DNA from: Thermohalobaculum sp039513195
Lineage (GTDB): Bacteria; Pseudomonadota; Alphaproteobacteria; Rhodobacterales; Rhodobacteraceae
Direction of reading: 5' to 3'
DNA: 64,000 bases
Assembly (NCBI GenBank): GCA_039513195.1
Contig: JBCCRM010000024.1
Location: 1-64,000 of the forward strand
Part shown: in pieces, positions 1 to 8,689 of the stretch
Position numbering within the stretch: position 1 is the stretch's first letter
Layout: every line of letters starts with the position of its first letter
The notes under the pieces: model-generated
The model's input: only the letters and a program-made list of their open reading frames with translations
What the model was told of the DNA's origin: nothing
Databases searched by the model: none
Program-made: the position numbers and the translations under genes

Positions 1-1
1 G

Positions 2-136
2 TCCATGGGAGACGCGCGCGCTCGCATCGAAGAATGGAGGATCGACTACAACCACAACCGACCCCACTCGGCACTCGACGGCTTGACCACCGCCGAGTTC
101 GAAGACCAACTGAAACCAGCCCGAAAGATCGCATAA
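2..136 (+). mobile_element. IS3-family transposase (OrfB), C-terminal end, cut by window edge
   Basis: The reading frame is open from the window start and ends in a TAA. The last 44 residues contain the DYNHNRPHSALDGLTTAEF stretch typical of the extreme C-terminus of IS3-family OrfB (rve integrase domain; the downstream Arg/Pro-His region follows the last catalytic Glu). The catalytic DDE residues would lie outside the window, so activity cannot be judged. It points towards the 0.3-6.6 kb redox operon, so an insertion sequence borders this region. Confidence 0.8.
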
Positions 137-149
137 CGCCCAGACCAGA

Positions 150-166
150 AACCGGGGCAGGTCCCC
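150..166 (+). repeat. possible right terminal inverted repeat of the IS3 element
   Basis: About 14 bp after the transposase stop lies AACCGGGGCAGGTCCCC. Its reverse complement starts GGGGACCTGCCCC, which resembles the GC-rich ends of many IS3-family elements. The left end is outside the window, so the match cannot be confirmed. Confidence 0.3.
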
Positions 167-312
167 CTCCGTCGGATCGGACTGGCGAAGAGAGGTCCTA
201 GCTAGACTTCTCAAACAAAGATCGGGCCATGCCGACCAGCGCTCGTTTCTGTTCTCCGGTCCGCCCGATCGCGCAGAGATCGCCCTGCCAAGCCAAGCGC
301 TTACCGTCGATA

Positions 313-1161
313 TCACCCCGACGCTCTGGCCGAATGAACGACAGCGTTGGCACAGCGCTGAAGATGAAGGGCCACCGTCTCGGCGACCCTGTTGCGGCAA
401 GTGAAGGGACCAAGATGCCCGGCGCCTTGCACCTCCACCGACCATGCCCATGGCGCTTCCGCGAGCAACAGCTCGGCGACTGCCCGGGTATGGCGATGGC
501 TCGTTTCCCCCACAATCAGGGTGAACGGCATGGCCGGTGGGAGCGGCACTCCCGGCACCTCGTATAGCAGTGCCCCAAAGTCGAGCGGACATTTCGGAAC
601 CCACCGGGCCATAGCGTTCTTTCGGTCGCGCCGCAGTGCCTGCCATGCCCCGGCACCACCCCAGAAATCGGTAAAGATCTGCGCGGCCAGAGCTTGATCG
701 TCTTCGTCCAACGCCTCCTCGATTGCGTCAGTGAGCCGTTCGATTTCGGCGAACAGCCTGCTGCCCTCTGACCCCGATCGCCCGAGAAGACTGAAGGCCG
801 TCGGCTCGTAGAGGCAAAGCGACGCGACCAGCCCAGGATGTTTCCGCGCGATATGGAGCGCAACTGCGCCCCCGAAGGAATGCCCAACCAAATGGACCGG
901 CGCCGCTCGCGACCGGAGGGTTTCGATCAGTGGCCCCGCCTCGTCGGCCAGCGAAAAGGAGTACATATCGAAGCCACGGGCGATGATCTCGGGTCCGCTA
1001 AGATCCGGCAAGATAAGCTCCGTGCCCGGGTCGAGCAGGTTCGCGAGATGCTGCCACTGCGTCCCGTCAGCACCCGAGCAATGCAACGCGAGTACGGAGT
1101 AGGGCCGCGACGCCGCCGTATTCGGGCGAAGGACTGCGTGGCTGCGTTCAATGCGGTTCAT
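313..1161 (-). CDS. alpha/beta-fold hydrolase
   Basis: A 282-residue protein of the usual length for a single-domain alpha/beta hydrolase. The nucleophile elbow GHSFGG is at residues 93-98 (Ser95), preceded by the expected strand (PVHLV). An oxyanion-side segment LHCSGADG lies near residue 27, and a C-terminal GAGHLGPF supplies the probable catalytic His near residue 250. There is no signal peptide, so it is likely cytoplasmic. The ATG overlaps the TGA of the upstream small ORF (ATGA) and follows a strong GGAGGAG ribosome site. It is therefore the last gene of the leftward OsmC/CysK-Grx operon. Substrate unknown; an esterase or lactonase is possible. The acid residue is not obvious by eye. 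Confidence 0.85.
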   Translation of the reverse strand: MNRIERSHAVLRPNTAASRPYSVLALHCSGADGTQWQHLANLLDPGTELILPDLSGPEIIARGFDMYSFSLADEAGPLIETLRSRAAPVHLVGHSFGGAVALHIARKHPGLVASLCLYEPTAFSLLGRSGSEGSRLFAEIERLTDAIEEALDEDDQALAAQIFTDFWGGAGAWQALRRDRKNAMARWVPKCPLDFGALLYEVPGVPLPPAMPFTLIVGETSHRHTRAVAELLLAEAPWAWSVEVQGAGHLGPFTCRNRVAETVALHLQRCANAVVHSARASG

Positions 1162-1517
1162 CTCAGGCTCCTCCGTGGTTTCGGGCTGACAGAAATACGG
1201 GTGCCGTGCCGCGACGGCGGCGAGGCAGAGATGCCGCTCTGCGCGAGACCGGCTGCAGGATGATCTCCAGTCAGCTGCAGGCAGGGTTTGAAGCTCCGCT
1301 GGAGAACAGCGGAGTTTTCCGCGTCGGCCCCGAAGACCGATTGCGCGCCACTGCGGCCACCGATCGTCCGGTTATAGGTGCCGATGAAAGGCTCGGCCGT
1401 TGGCTCCAAATCCGAGCAAGTGGCACCTGCGCTTGCGGGGGGGACCGCCACCGCGAGGGAGAAGGCGCGGCCGGCTGGTCGGCGCAAGCTTACGGCGATG
1501 GTTCGAAGCAAGGTCAC
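1158..1517 (-). CDS. small putative secreted protein, translationally coupled to both neighbours
   Basis: A 119-residue ORF that I do not recognise. Two things support it. Its GTG start overlaps the TGA of the cysteine synthase-glutaredoxin gene (GTGA), and its TGA overlaps the ATG of the hydrolase (ATGA), so it fills the interval exactly. The N-terminus also looks like a signal peptide: basic residues, then a hydrophobic AFSLAVAVPPASAGA stretch, with a Cys just after the probable cleavage site and a second Cys further on. The C-terminal third is Ser/Pro/Arg-rich and low in complexity. It could be a chance open frame in GC-rich DNA; the tiling makes a real gene somewhat more likely than not. 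Confidence 0.4.
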   Translation of the reverse strand: MTLLRTIAVSLRRPAGRAFSLAVAVPPASAGATCSDLEPTAEPFIGTYNRTIGGRSGAQSVFGADAENSAVLQRSFKPCLQLTGDHPAAGLAQSGISASPPSRHGTRISVSPKPRRSLR

Positions 1518-3070
1518 GATCCGGACCCATCGTTACGGCGCGGAGCGATGTCGGCTGGCGAGCGTCGGACCCAGCTCGGCAGCAGGTGCATCGGGTTTTC
1601 GACCTCACAGACCGTGACGCCCGGCATGATCTGCGTGAGCCTTTCCCGCAGAGACCCGTCCTCGAACGCTGCAAGCAGCTCGGTCGCACCGCCGACAAGC
1701 TCGCCGCCGACAAAGACCTGCGGAACCGTCCGTCTGCCGGTTGTCTCGAAAAGCGCGCGCAAGATTTCCCCGCCGCGGTCATCCTCGCGATACTCGGCGC
1801 TGTCGACTTCGATGGCGTGGAAGGGCACTTTCGCGCGAGTGAAGAGCTTGCGCGCCGACCAGCAGAATTCGCACCATTCGAAGCTGAACATCGCCACAGG
1901 TCGGTCCCGCACGACCCGCTCGACAAAGGCGACGGCCTCGGGCGCTGGTTTCGGCCTGCCGGCAGCGGGCCGCTGCGCGCGCGGCGGCGCGGGGGCGGAG
2001 GCGACGATGGCCAGCTCCTCGGCGTTCATCTCAGTATCGATGTGGTCAAAAAGCGGCGTCGAGAGGTAGCGCTCGCCGGTATCCGGGATCATCGCGAGGA
2101 TACGCGCGCTATGGGGCGCCGACGCGGCGATCTTCAGGGCTGCTGCGACCGTTGCACCGCCGCTGACGCCGCAAAGTATCCCCTCCTTTGCAGCGAGATC
2201 GCGGGTGACCCGCAACGCGTCATGGCCGGAAACAGTCTCGAAACGGTCGATGAGGTCCTGCGCCGCTGCGTCGCCTGCGAGCTTCGGCACGAAGTCCGGC
2301 GACCAGCCCTGCACGGGATGCGACCGCGCGTTCGGGTGGCTCCGCGCCGGGGCCCCATCGGGCCGGCGTTCTTGGGGCACCGCGCTGTTCAGGAGCTGGG
2401 CGTTCTCGGGCTCCACCGCCACGATCTCGGTGGCAGCGCTTTTCTGCCGCAAAACACGGGCCACCCCCTTAAGCGTGCCGCCGGTGCCGAAGCCAGAAAC
2501 CCAATAGTCAAGACCGGTCGCCGCGAAATCTGCGAGGATCTCCCGCGCCGTCGTGGCAGAGTGAGTATCGGCATTCACTTCGTTCTCGAACTGTCGGCAA
2601 AGGAACCAGCCATGCTTTTCGGCGAGCCGCTCGGCAGTCGCGAACATGCCGGTCCCACGCTCTGCCGCCGGGGTCAGCACGACCTTTGCACCGAGAAAGC
2701 GCAGCAGTCTGCGCCGCTCGATGCTGAAGCTCTCGGACATCACGATGACCAGCGGATAGCCCTTTTGCGCACAAACCATTGCGAGGCCGAGGCCAGTATT
2801 GCCGGAGGTGGACTCGATAACCGTCTGACCGGGCTGAAGCGCGCCACTGCGTTCGGCAGCCTCGATCATGGCCAGGGCCATCCGGTCTTTGACCGAGCTC
2901 ATTGGGTTGAACGCCTCTAGCTTTGCGTACAGCGCGACATTCTCCGGCCCGATCTTGTTGAGCCGCACTACCGGTGTCCGGCCGATGGTGTCGAGGATCG
3001 AGGCGTGGGGTCCGGCCGGTCGGCCAGCAGAAGCGACTCGCAGATTTGCGGGGTCGTGCAGGACGGTCAT
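1514..3070 (-). CDS. cysteine synthase (OASS/CBS-type PLP enzyme) fused to a C-terminal glutaredoxin-like domain
   Basis: 518 residues. The N-terminal ~345 residues are an O-acetylserine sulfhydrylase-type fold-II PLP enzyme. They contain the PLP lysine in SSVKDR (Lys61), the substrate loop STSGNTG (87-93), the phosphate-cup-like SGFGTGGTLKG, and the GVSGGATVAA turn near residue 315. A roughly 30-residue Arg/Pro/His insertion (around 240-270) is unusual. The C-terminal ~110 residues are glutaredoxin-like, with a WCEFC redox centre near residue 400, the cis-Pro TVPQVFV and the GG-E motif. Ordinary CysK is about 310 residues, so this is a genuine fusion in one frame. Start: the ATG at 3070 follows AAGGAGA; a longer upstream frame is open but has no ribosome site. 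The fusion suggests thiol-linked cysteine or persulfide chemistry in the OsmC operon. Confidence 0.9.
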   Translation of the reverse strand: MTVLHDPANLRVASAGRPAGPHASILDTIGRTPVVRLNKIGPENVALYAKLEAFNPMSSVKDRMALAMIEAAERSGALQPGQTVIESTSGNTGLGLAMVCAQKGYPLVIVMSESFSIERRRLLRFLGAKVVLTPAAERGTGMFATAERLAEKHGWFLCRQFENEVNADTHSATTAREILADFAATGLDYWVSGFGTGGTLKGVARVLRQKSAATEIVAVEPENAQLLNSAVPQERRPDGAPARSHPNARSHPVQGWSPDFVPKLAGDAAAQDLIDRFETVSGHDALRVTRDLAAKEGILCGVSGGATVAAALKIAASAPHSARILAMIPDTGERYLSTPLFDHIDTEMNAEELAIVASAPAPPRAQRPAAGRPKPAPEAVAFVERVVRDRPVAMFSFEWCEFCWSARKLFTRAKVPFHAIEVDSAEYREDDRGGEILRALFETTGRRTVPQVFVGGELVGGATELLAAFEDGSLRERLTQIMPGVTVCEVENPMHLLPSWVRRSPADIAPRRNDGSGS

Positions 3071-3137
3071 TGCGGTCTCCTTTCGGGTTGGGCCAGGGCG
3101 GTGTGGCCCTAAGGCAAGGCGGGTAAAGACAGGGGCC

Positions 3138-4385
3138 TCAGGCCGCCTCGCGGTGGTGCAGCCGCTTTTCGAGATGCTCGGCGAGGTCCCGGGCATCGGG
3201 GCCGGCGCCGGAGATCTGCAGCGACCGGCGCCTGCGCAGAAAGGGTAGCCCCAGCGCGTAGAGGCCACGGATACCGGTTACGACGCCGCCGTGATGCGCG
3301 AGCATGCCGCGGCGGTCGAAAACCGGAAGGCCCTGGAGAAAGCCATGATCAGGCCGGAAACCCGTCGCCCAAACCACTGAGGCGATCTCGCCCGACACCA
3401 GGTCCAGGGTGAGGCGGGGCGCTTTGGGCACGCGCATGGGGGCCAGCCGGTCGGGCCGAGCGCTGCTTTCGGACCCGTTCTCCACGACCCAGTCGTCGAT
3501 CCGGTCATACAACCGGGTCAGCTTCAAATCTGCTGACTGGCAAGCATGCGCAAGCGCGCCCGAGAAAAGCGCCTGATCATCTCTGATCGCCGCCAGACGT
3601 CCAACGATCTCGATCCCGGCGGCCTGCAAGCCCGGTAGATCGACCGGATCTGGCCCGCCAACGATCTGGGGCGACGGGGTGCGGCGCGCCCGCTCGATAT
3701 CGTCGATCTCATCAAAGCGCTCGTCGAGGGCGCCGATCGCCTGCAGCCACCATTCGATGTCGCGCCCGCGGTAGTGCCGCGGCAAGCGCACATGATTGCC
3801 GACTGCGAGCGTTACGGGCCGGCCTGATGCGTGCAGCTCTCGTGCGATTTGGACGCCGGACGCCGAGGCACCGACAACGAGCACGCCGCCCTCCGGGAGG
3901 TCGGAAGGCGTCTTATAGGCAGCAGGTGTCGTCTGTACGATCGGCGCAGGCAGTGCCTTGGCGAGCACGGGCACGACGGGCTTCGCACAACCGCCGCTCG
4001 CGACCACAAGAGTCTGACAGTGGACCGGCCCGATGCTGGTGTCGAGCGCGAAGCCTTCCTCGCCATGCAGCACCTGGCGCAGATCGACCCCGGTCTCGAC
4101 CGGCGCTGCGATCCGTGCGGCATAGCGTTCGAGCGCTGTCACGAACTCGTCGACCGCAATGAAGCCCTGCCGGTCCGAGCCTTCATAGGGCGCGCCGGGG
4201 AGTCCGTTCGCCCAGTTGGGCGTGAGGAGCTTCAGGCTGTCCCAGCGCGCGCTGCGCCAGGCATCACCGATGCCGCCCTTCTCGAGCACGAGATGATCGA
4301 TACTCCGCGCCGACAACTCGCGGCTCATGGCGAGCCCGGCTTGCCCGGCGCCAATTACGACAGTGGTCACTCGGCGCTCACTCAT
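3138..4385 (-). CDS. FAD/NAD(P)-binding flavoprotein oxidoreductase (CzcO/flavin-monooxygenase-like)
   Basis: 415 residues. An N-terminal FAD Rossmann fold carries VIGAGQAGLAMS (from about residue 9). A central second dinucleotide fold carries VVGASASGVQIA near residue 170, expected to bind NAD(P)H. The ATGFRPD motif near residue 350 is typical of flavin monooxygenases and CzcO-like putative K+ transport flavoproteins. The ATG at 4385 follows GAGGAAGGA. It lies between the DUF1127 gene and the cysteine synthase-glutaredoxin gene on the same strand. An oxygenase or reductase of sulfur or thiol compounds would fit that context, but the substrate is not shown by the sequence. Confidence 0.9.
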   Translation of the reverse strand: MSERRVTTVVIGAGQAGLAMSRELSARSIDHLVLEKGGIGDAWRSARWDSLKLLTPNWANGLPGAPYEGSDRQGFIAVDEFVTALERYAARIAAPVETGVDLRQVLHGEEGFALDTSIGPVHCQTLVVASGGCAKPVVPVLAKALPAPIVQTTPAAYKTPSDLPEGGVLVVGASASGVQIARELHASGRPVTLAVGNHVRLPRHYRGRDIEWWLQAIGALDERFDEIDDIERARRTPSPQIVGGPDPVDLPGLQAAGIEIVGRLAAIRDDQALFSGALAHACQSADLKLTRLYDRIDDWVVENGSESSARPDRLAPMRVPKAPRLTLDLVSGEIASVVWATGFRPDHGFLQGLPVFDRRGMLAHHGGVVTGIRGLYALGLPFLRRRRSLQISGAGPDARDLAEHLEKRLHHREAA

Positions 4386-4490
4386 GGCGCAAATCCTTCC
4401 TCGTCGGCGCGCTGCATGGGCGTGCCGGCACATGGTCGATGCGGTTCCGTGGTGGTCGGATCGCGGGCCCAAGGCCCACGATCCTTGCTG

Positions 4491-4706
4491 TCAGTCGGCG
4501 TCGCGCCACGGCGGCTTCGAGAGAACGTTGTCGAGGTCGTCCCGCGTCACCCCGATATCTTTCAGGATCCGGTCTTCCATCGAGGCGAGCCGCAGATAGG
4601 CCTTCCGATTGGCGCGCCATTCTAGATAGGCGACAATGGCACGACGCAATCGCGTGAGGACCGGAGCAGCGTGGGGCCGAGCGACTTGGCTATTGGCGAT
4701 CTGCAT
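4491..4706 (-). CDS. DUF1127 (YjiS-like) small protein
   Basis: 71 residues with the DUF1127 core: an Arg-rich helix (LEWRANRKAYLRLASM) followed by EDRILKDIGVTRDDLDNVL and a Trp-Arg tail. DUF1127 proteins are short, basic, alphaproteobacteria-rich proteins; some bind RNA or take part in phosphate and carbon adaptation. The function here is unknown. The start overlaps the end of the osmC-like gene by 17 bp, so the two are probably cotranscribed. About 105 bp separate it from the flavoprotein gene. Confidence 0.85.
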   Translation of the reverse strand: MQIANSQVARPHAAPVLTRLRRAIVAYLEWRANRKAYLRLASMEDRILKDIGVTRDDLDNVLSKPPWRDAD

Positions 4707-5298
4707 CCTTCAAACTCCCATTCGCACCGGCCGATGCAACCGAGACATGCAGGGCCGTCGGGTTGGTGATGATGTCGAAGACCGCCGAGCGCTTTTGCGA
4801 CTGGGCGACGATCCCGGCGATTTCCTCGGCGGTGGCATCGGCGTCAATGTCGAAGCTCACACGGATGGCGCTGAACCCGTTCCGGACATCCGGGTCGATG
4901 CCCATGATGCCTGCCAGGTCCATGTCGCCTTCGATGGTGGCGGTCACCTTGCGGAGCTTGACCCCGCGGTTCTCTGCTACCGACGCGACGCCCGCGGTGA
5001 GGCAGCTTGCGAGGCCCGACAGCACGATCTCGACCGGCGTCGCCCCCGCGTCGGGTGCCGAGAACTGCTCTGGGTGATCGGCTTCGATCGCATGCGGTGC
5101 CTTGCGCTCCTGCTCTTCGCCGAGGCCGAAAAAGCCGGAGGCCAACGTGCGGCTGTGCGTCCCGGCGAGCCATTCATTCTGGACGCGCCAAGTGAATTGC
5201 GCCGCTTCGGGCGCGTTCCCGAGCGCTTCGCGCGCATCGAGAAGCGCTTGCAGGTTCACGCCGTTGACAGGGGTGCCGGTGGTCGTTTGAGTGGTCAT
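4690..5298 (-). CDS. OsmC-family protein
   Basis: 202 residues with the OsmC/Ohr two-layer fold signature: ATPVEIVLSGLASCLTAGVA, then a long beta segment with VTATIEGDMDLAGIMG. OsmC and Ohr proteins are thiol-dependent organic hydroperoxide reductases. Classical members use two cysteines, but only one Cys (Cys99, in LASC) is visible in this whole protein. It may therefore be a one-cysteine branch, or need a partner thiol. The downstream glutaredoxin fusion could be that partner (inference). The ATG follows GAGGAAAA. It is the first gene of the leftward operon, divergent from a LysR regulator. Confidence 0.85.
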   Translation of the reverse strand: MTTQTTTGTPVNGVNLQALLDAREALGNAPEAAQFTWRVQNEWLAGTHSRTLASGFFGLGEEQERKAPHAIEADHPEQFSAPDAGATPVEIVLSGLASCLTAGVASVAENRGVKLRKVTATIEGDMDLAGIMGIDPDVRNGFSAIRVSFDIDADATAEEIAGIVAQSQKRSAVFDIITNPTALHVSVASAGANGSLKDADRQ

Positions 5299-5657
5299 GA
5301 TGTTTTCCTCATCGTGCTGGGTGGCAACGGTCGCCTTGGTGGACAGACCGCCGAGGTTCGGGTTTGGGACGCGGCATCTCGTTCGGCGGCCGAGGCGGCC
5401 GTCGGTGTGGAGTGTCGCGGGTCGTTCTTGGTTTCTTGGGAGCCGCGTCAGCGGCCGAGCACTCAGATACGCGTCATCACTGGTTCACCTCGGGCCGTCG
5501 CGGCCCTTCCGTTTCAAAGCCTGGGTCAAGCACACGGAAGCGTGATCATGTGACATGTGTCATTGTGCGCCCGACCACTTGCGCAGATATACGCCCGAAT
5601 TCGGACGCCGATAATGGCCACATGCTCGAAGAGAGCACTGCAAAAAGCGGGACAGTC
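5299..5657. promoter_or_regulatory. divergent intergenic region between osmC-like operon and LysR gene
   Basis: 359 bp without a convincing gene. At 5551-5562 lies TGACATGTGTCA, an inverted repeat with perfect 5-bp arms around a 2-bp centre, about 95 bp upstream of the LysR start. It is a candidate regulator site, but it does not have the classical T-N11-A LysR spacing. LysR proteins commonly control divergent neighbours, so the osmC operon is the expected target. Confidence 0.35.
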
Positions 5658-6638
5658 ATGGATCGCTTAAAGGCGATTGAAGTATTCGTTGCCGTTGCTC
5701 AGGCGGGCGGTTTCGCCCCTGCGGCGGCAAAGCTGGGGCTCTCGACCTCCTCGGTCAGCCGGCATGTGAGTAATCTGGAAGACAGCCTCGGCGTGCAGCT
5801 CCTGCACCGCTCGACCCGGAACCTCCGGCTCACGCCGGAGGGCGAGGATGTCCTGGAGCACGGGCAGAAGATCGTAGCCCATGTCGACCGGATGATGGAG
5901 GAACAGCAGAACGGTCGCGCCAGCCCTCAGGGAAAGCTGCGGATCACGATTGCGCGGTTCCTCTCGAACATCCTGATGCGCAACACAATCGCCGAATTCT
6001 CCCGTACCCATCCGGAAGTCGATATGGAGATCGTTTTGCTGGATCGGGTTGTGAACCTGATCGAAGAGGGCTTCGATCTCGCGATCCGCGTCGGGCACAT
6101 GCCGGACTCCTCACTGAAGACCCGGAAACTCCTCGATCTTCACCTGGGCGTTGTCGGCTCGCCAGACTATTTCGCCCGCCGTGGCGTGCCGCAGACACCG
6201 GCCTGTCTGGACGCGCATGACTGCGTCATCGACACCGCCGCGCCGTACGCAAACCGATGGCCGATGTTGAGCCGGGACGGTCGGCGCGTCTTGCAAGTCG
6301 TGCACGGCAATGTCTCGGTCAACAGCGGCAGGGCGGCGCGCGATCTGGCGATCGGCGGCGCGGGACTGACTTACCTGCCTGAATACGTCTTTTTCGATCA
6401 TGTCGAGAAGGGACGGCTCGTTACCGTGCTCGATACATTTGCGATCGACTATGGTGGCATCTTCCTGGTCTATCCACCGAGCCGGCATCAGGGTGCCGCG
6501 ATACGCCGCTTCGTAGATCTGCTCGTCGAACATGCAAAGCCGGTCCAGCGCTACCGCGACGCGCGCCGACTGGCACAGCAGGCGGGCGCAGCAGATGGAG
6601 CGGCCTTGTGCGAGGCAGAGGTAACATCGCAATCCTGA
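5658..6638 (+). CDS. LysR-family transcriptional regulator
   Basis: 326 residues. The N-terminal winged helix is clear: MDRLKAIEVFVAVAQAGGFA, then LGLSTSSVSRHVSNLEDSLG and LLHRSTRNLRLT. The C-terminal periplasmic-binding-like effector domain contains FDLAIRVGHMPDSSL. The ATG at 5658 gives the normal LysR N-terminus; an in-frame ATG at 5622 would add 12 residues without family similarity. It is transcribed away from the OsmC/CysK-Grx operon, its likely target. The next convincing coding gene is about 3.6 kb downstream, beyond transposase debris. Confidence 0.92.
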   Translation: MDRLKAIEVFVAVAQAGGFAPAAAKLGLSTSSVSRHVSNLEDSLGVQLLHRSTRNLRLTPEGEDVLEHGQKIVAHVDRMMEEQQNGRASPQGKLRITIARFLSNILMRNTIAEFSRTHPEVDMEIVLLDRVVNLIEEGFDLAIRVGHMPDSSLKTRKLLDLHLGVVGSPDYFARRGVPQTPACLDAHDCVIDTAAPYANRWPMLSRDGRRVLQVVHGNVSVNSGRAARDLAIGGAGLTYLPEYVFFDHVEKGRLVTVLDTFAIDYGGIFLVYPPSRHQGAAIRRFVDLLVEHAKPVQRYRDARRLAQQAGAADGAALCEAEVTSQS

Positions 6639-6799
6639 GCCGCAGTACCTTGCCGTTCCCTGCTTGCTGGCAATCTGCGGCCGGGTCGTAAAGCACTCGG
6701 GGCCGCTCGCCGAGGGTTTAAGATCTTAGGATCGGTCCGCTTCATCACATCAGGTCACCCGCTTTTTAGAGCCCGTCACAAAAGGTCCCGCTGCGGGGG

Positions 6800-6987
6800 C
6801 TCCTCCGCGAGATGAGCATAATCATCGAAATCTGTATCGGGATTTGGACAGTTGCGGCGAACCGCTAGAAGTCGTTGGCGAGTCTTCTGTTGGTGGTGGT
6901 TCAGGCGAAGCCACGCTGCACGACCCAGCATTTGGCCTGCGCGACGGAGCCGGGATCGGACCTTTTGACGAACTTAGCCGGTCGAGG
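6800..6987 (-). pseudogene. IS5-family transposase relic (C-terminal fragment)
   Basis: Read on the minus strand, one frame gives VKRSD, then CWVVQRGFA, stop, TTTNRRLANDF, stop, RFAATV and SMIMLISRR. This matches the end of IS5/IS427-group transposases (RWVVERTFAW..NRRLAKDFER...), including the catalytic-Glu region in which E is changed to Q. Two internal stops and the absence of the N-terminal two thirds show it is dead. Confidence 0.65.
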
Positions 6988-7189
6988 CGCCGCGGCAGCG
7001 ACCCGAGCGCGCTACTCTCCCGTACCGGCCAAGCAGCGGTCCAGGAATGGGCCCCTTGCCTATGTTCCGTCAGCGCGACACGCCTGAAAGCAGCGATAGA
7101 CGGTGCCGCGCGGAGGGAAGTCATGCGGGGCCATCCGCCGCTGGCAGCGGCCTGTAACATGCAGACGATCGCATCGACTTCGCGCCGAA

Positions 7190-7962
7190 GGCAGGTTATC
7201 CACGGGCATCCATGGAGAGCTGGTGGCCCACGGGCAGCGGACTGCCCGGACGACGGTAGCCAAGATCACGCGGCAAAACGGTACTCGCCCGCTGCGCCAA
7301 CGTCGGCGCATGCCGCGAACGACCGGCAACCGGCATTCGTTGGGCATCGCACCAAACCTGCTAAGGCGCGACTTCCGCGCCGACGCGCATAACCTCATCT
7401 GGCTGGCCGATAACAGCTACGTTCCGACCGATGAGGGTTGGCGCTACTTCGCGGCGGTCAAGGACATGGCGACCAAGGCTTCGGCGCGGCCTTCGGACCG
7501 ATGCCGCGCCAGCGCCTCAGCGTCGCCTGGTCCCGATCCGACAGCCTGAGGAAAGGGCTGGTGATGGATGCCATGCGCATCGCGCCGCAAAAGCGACCGC
7601 CGGCACCGGGGCTGATCTGTCACTCGGATCGCAGCGCCAAGTACGCCAGCAATGACGGCCGGAGGCTTCTGTTGGCTAATGGCGCCAAGGCTTCGATAGG
7701 AGGCAGAGGACACTGTCTCGATAACGCGCCGATGGAGAGCTTCTTCGGACCGCCGAAAACCGAGATGGTCAACCGCGCCCATTTCCGTTCACGCCGCGAG
7801 GCGAAGGCCGCTCACGTTGAGTACATCGCCATCTTCTAGAACCTACGGCGCCGCCACTCTCGCATTGGCTACCGAACCCCAGAGCAGGCAAGGATCGACA
7901 TGGCCCGCGCCAGAGGCCCATGGTCAACGCCCGACCATTCCGGCCTCAGCGGCCAAACTCAG
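7190..7962 (+). pseudogene. IS3-family OrfB transposase relic, frameshifted and with an internal stop
   Basis: Segments of IS3 OrfB lie in different frames. From ~7190 comes GIHGELVAHGQ... to NLLRRDFRADAHNLIWLADN and SYVPTDEGWRYF (first catalytic Asp region, WLADNSYVPT for the usual W.TDITYIPT). After a frameshift near 7480 come LVMDAMRIAPQKRPPAPGL, HSDRSAKYAS (second Asp) and NAPMESFFGPPKTE (catalytic Glu). A TAG at 7837-7839 interrupts just before RRRHSRIGYRTPEQARIDMA. All three DDE regions can be recognised, but no intact frame exists. Confidence 0.8.
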
Positions 7963-8148
7963 TCACGTCCCGGGCAGGGACGACTGACGGGATCAACTTG
8001 AGTTCACCCGTGGCAGTATCGACGCTGAGGTAGACTTCAAGAGCATCCCGATCTCAACAGTCCGCATCTTGTGGCGGCGTACCGGACCACGGACTGAAGG
8101 ATGGACCTGCTCGCCGGAACGTCATCGCCATCGAACCAACCCGCCCGC

Positions 8149-8689
8149 TCATAGAAGCGGAACATAATCCCTATACTTCGAGATCAGCACATGCGCGATG
8201 AGGCCCGCGGTCGGCAGCGCGCCTTCGATCAGATGGGCAGGCACCGGCGCCTGGATGCTACCTTCGGTGCAGGCCCGGCAGGCGTATTTCGGCCGGACGG
8301 TGACGATGACACGCAGCTGCGCCGGAACGGTGGCAAGGCGTTCGGTACTCGGGCTCAATCACGCGCTCGACGCGGGGCAACTCGGCGGGCAGACGCGAGA
8401 GGTTCCGATTGAAAGGCGCTGGCTTCTTCCGCGACTTAGGTGTCTGACACGCGGCCTCCTCAATCTTCGCCACCGCAACTTCCAGATCCTCGAAGGAGAG
8501 CTGGCGCACATCCTTAGCAAGCCATTCCGGCGTCTCCCCGTGAAGCGCGTGGCGCAGATCCTGGGTCACCGCTTCCTGGCGCTTGTTGATCTCGGCGAGC
8601 TTCGTATTGCTTGCCATGAGGGCGTCGACGGCCCCCCGATTTCCCGGCGCCATGGCGCTGAGGTCGAGTTTGCTCGGCGAGGTCTCCAT
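8149..8689 (-). pseudogene. IS66-family TnpC transposase relic (N-terminal part, frameshifted)
   Basis: The minus-strand frame from 8689 gives an IS66 TnpC N-terminus with LSFEDLEVAVAKIEEAA and NRNLSRLPAELPRVERVIEPE. After a frameshift near 8350 a second frame continues with the zinc-ribbon and central motif: LATVPAQLRVIVTVRPKYAC, then RACTEGSIQAPVPAHLIEG and LIAHVLISKYRDYVPL. The C-terminal catalytic DDE core is missing. TnpA and TnpB partners are absent. Confidence 0.8.

Noticed and set aside
1400..2920. 506-codon plus-strand frame over the cysteine synthase-glutaredoxin gene
   Set aside because: Arg/Gly/Ala-rich translation without motifs; the opposite strand encodes a clear PLP enzyme with catalytic residues.
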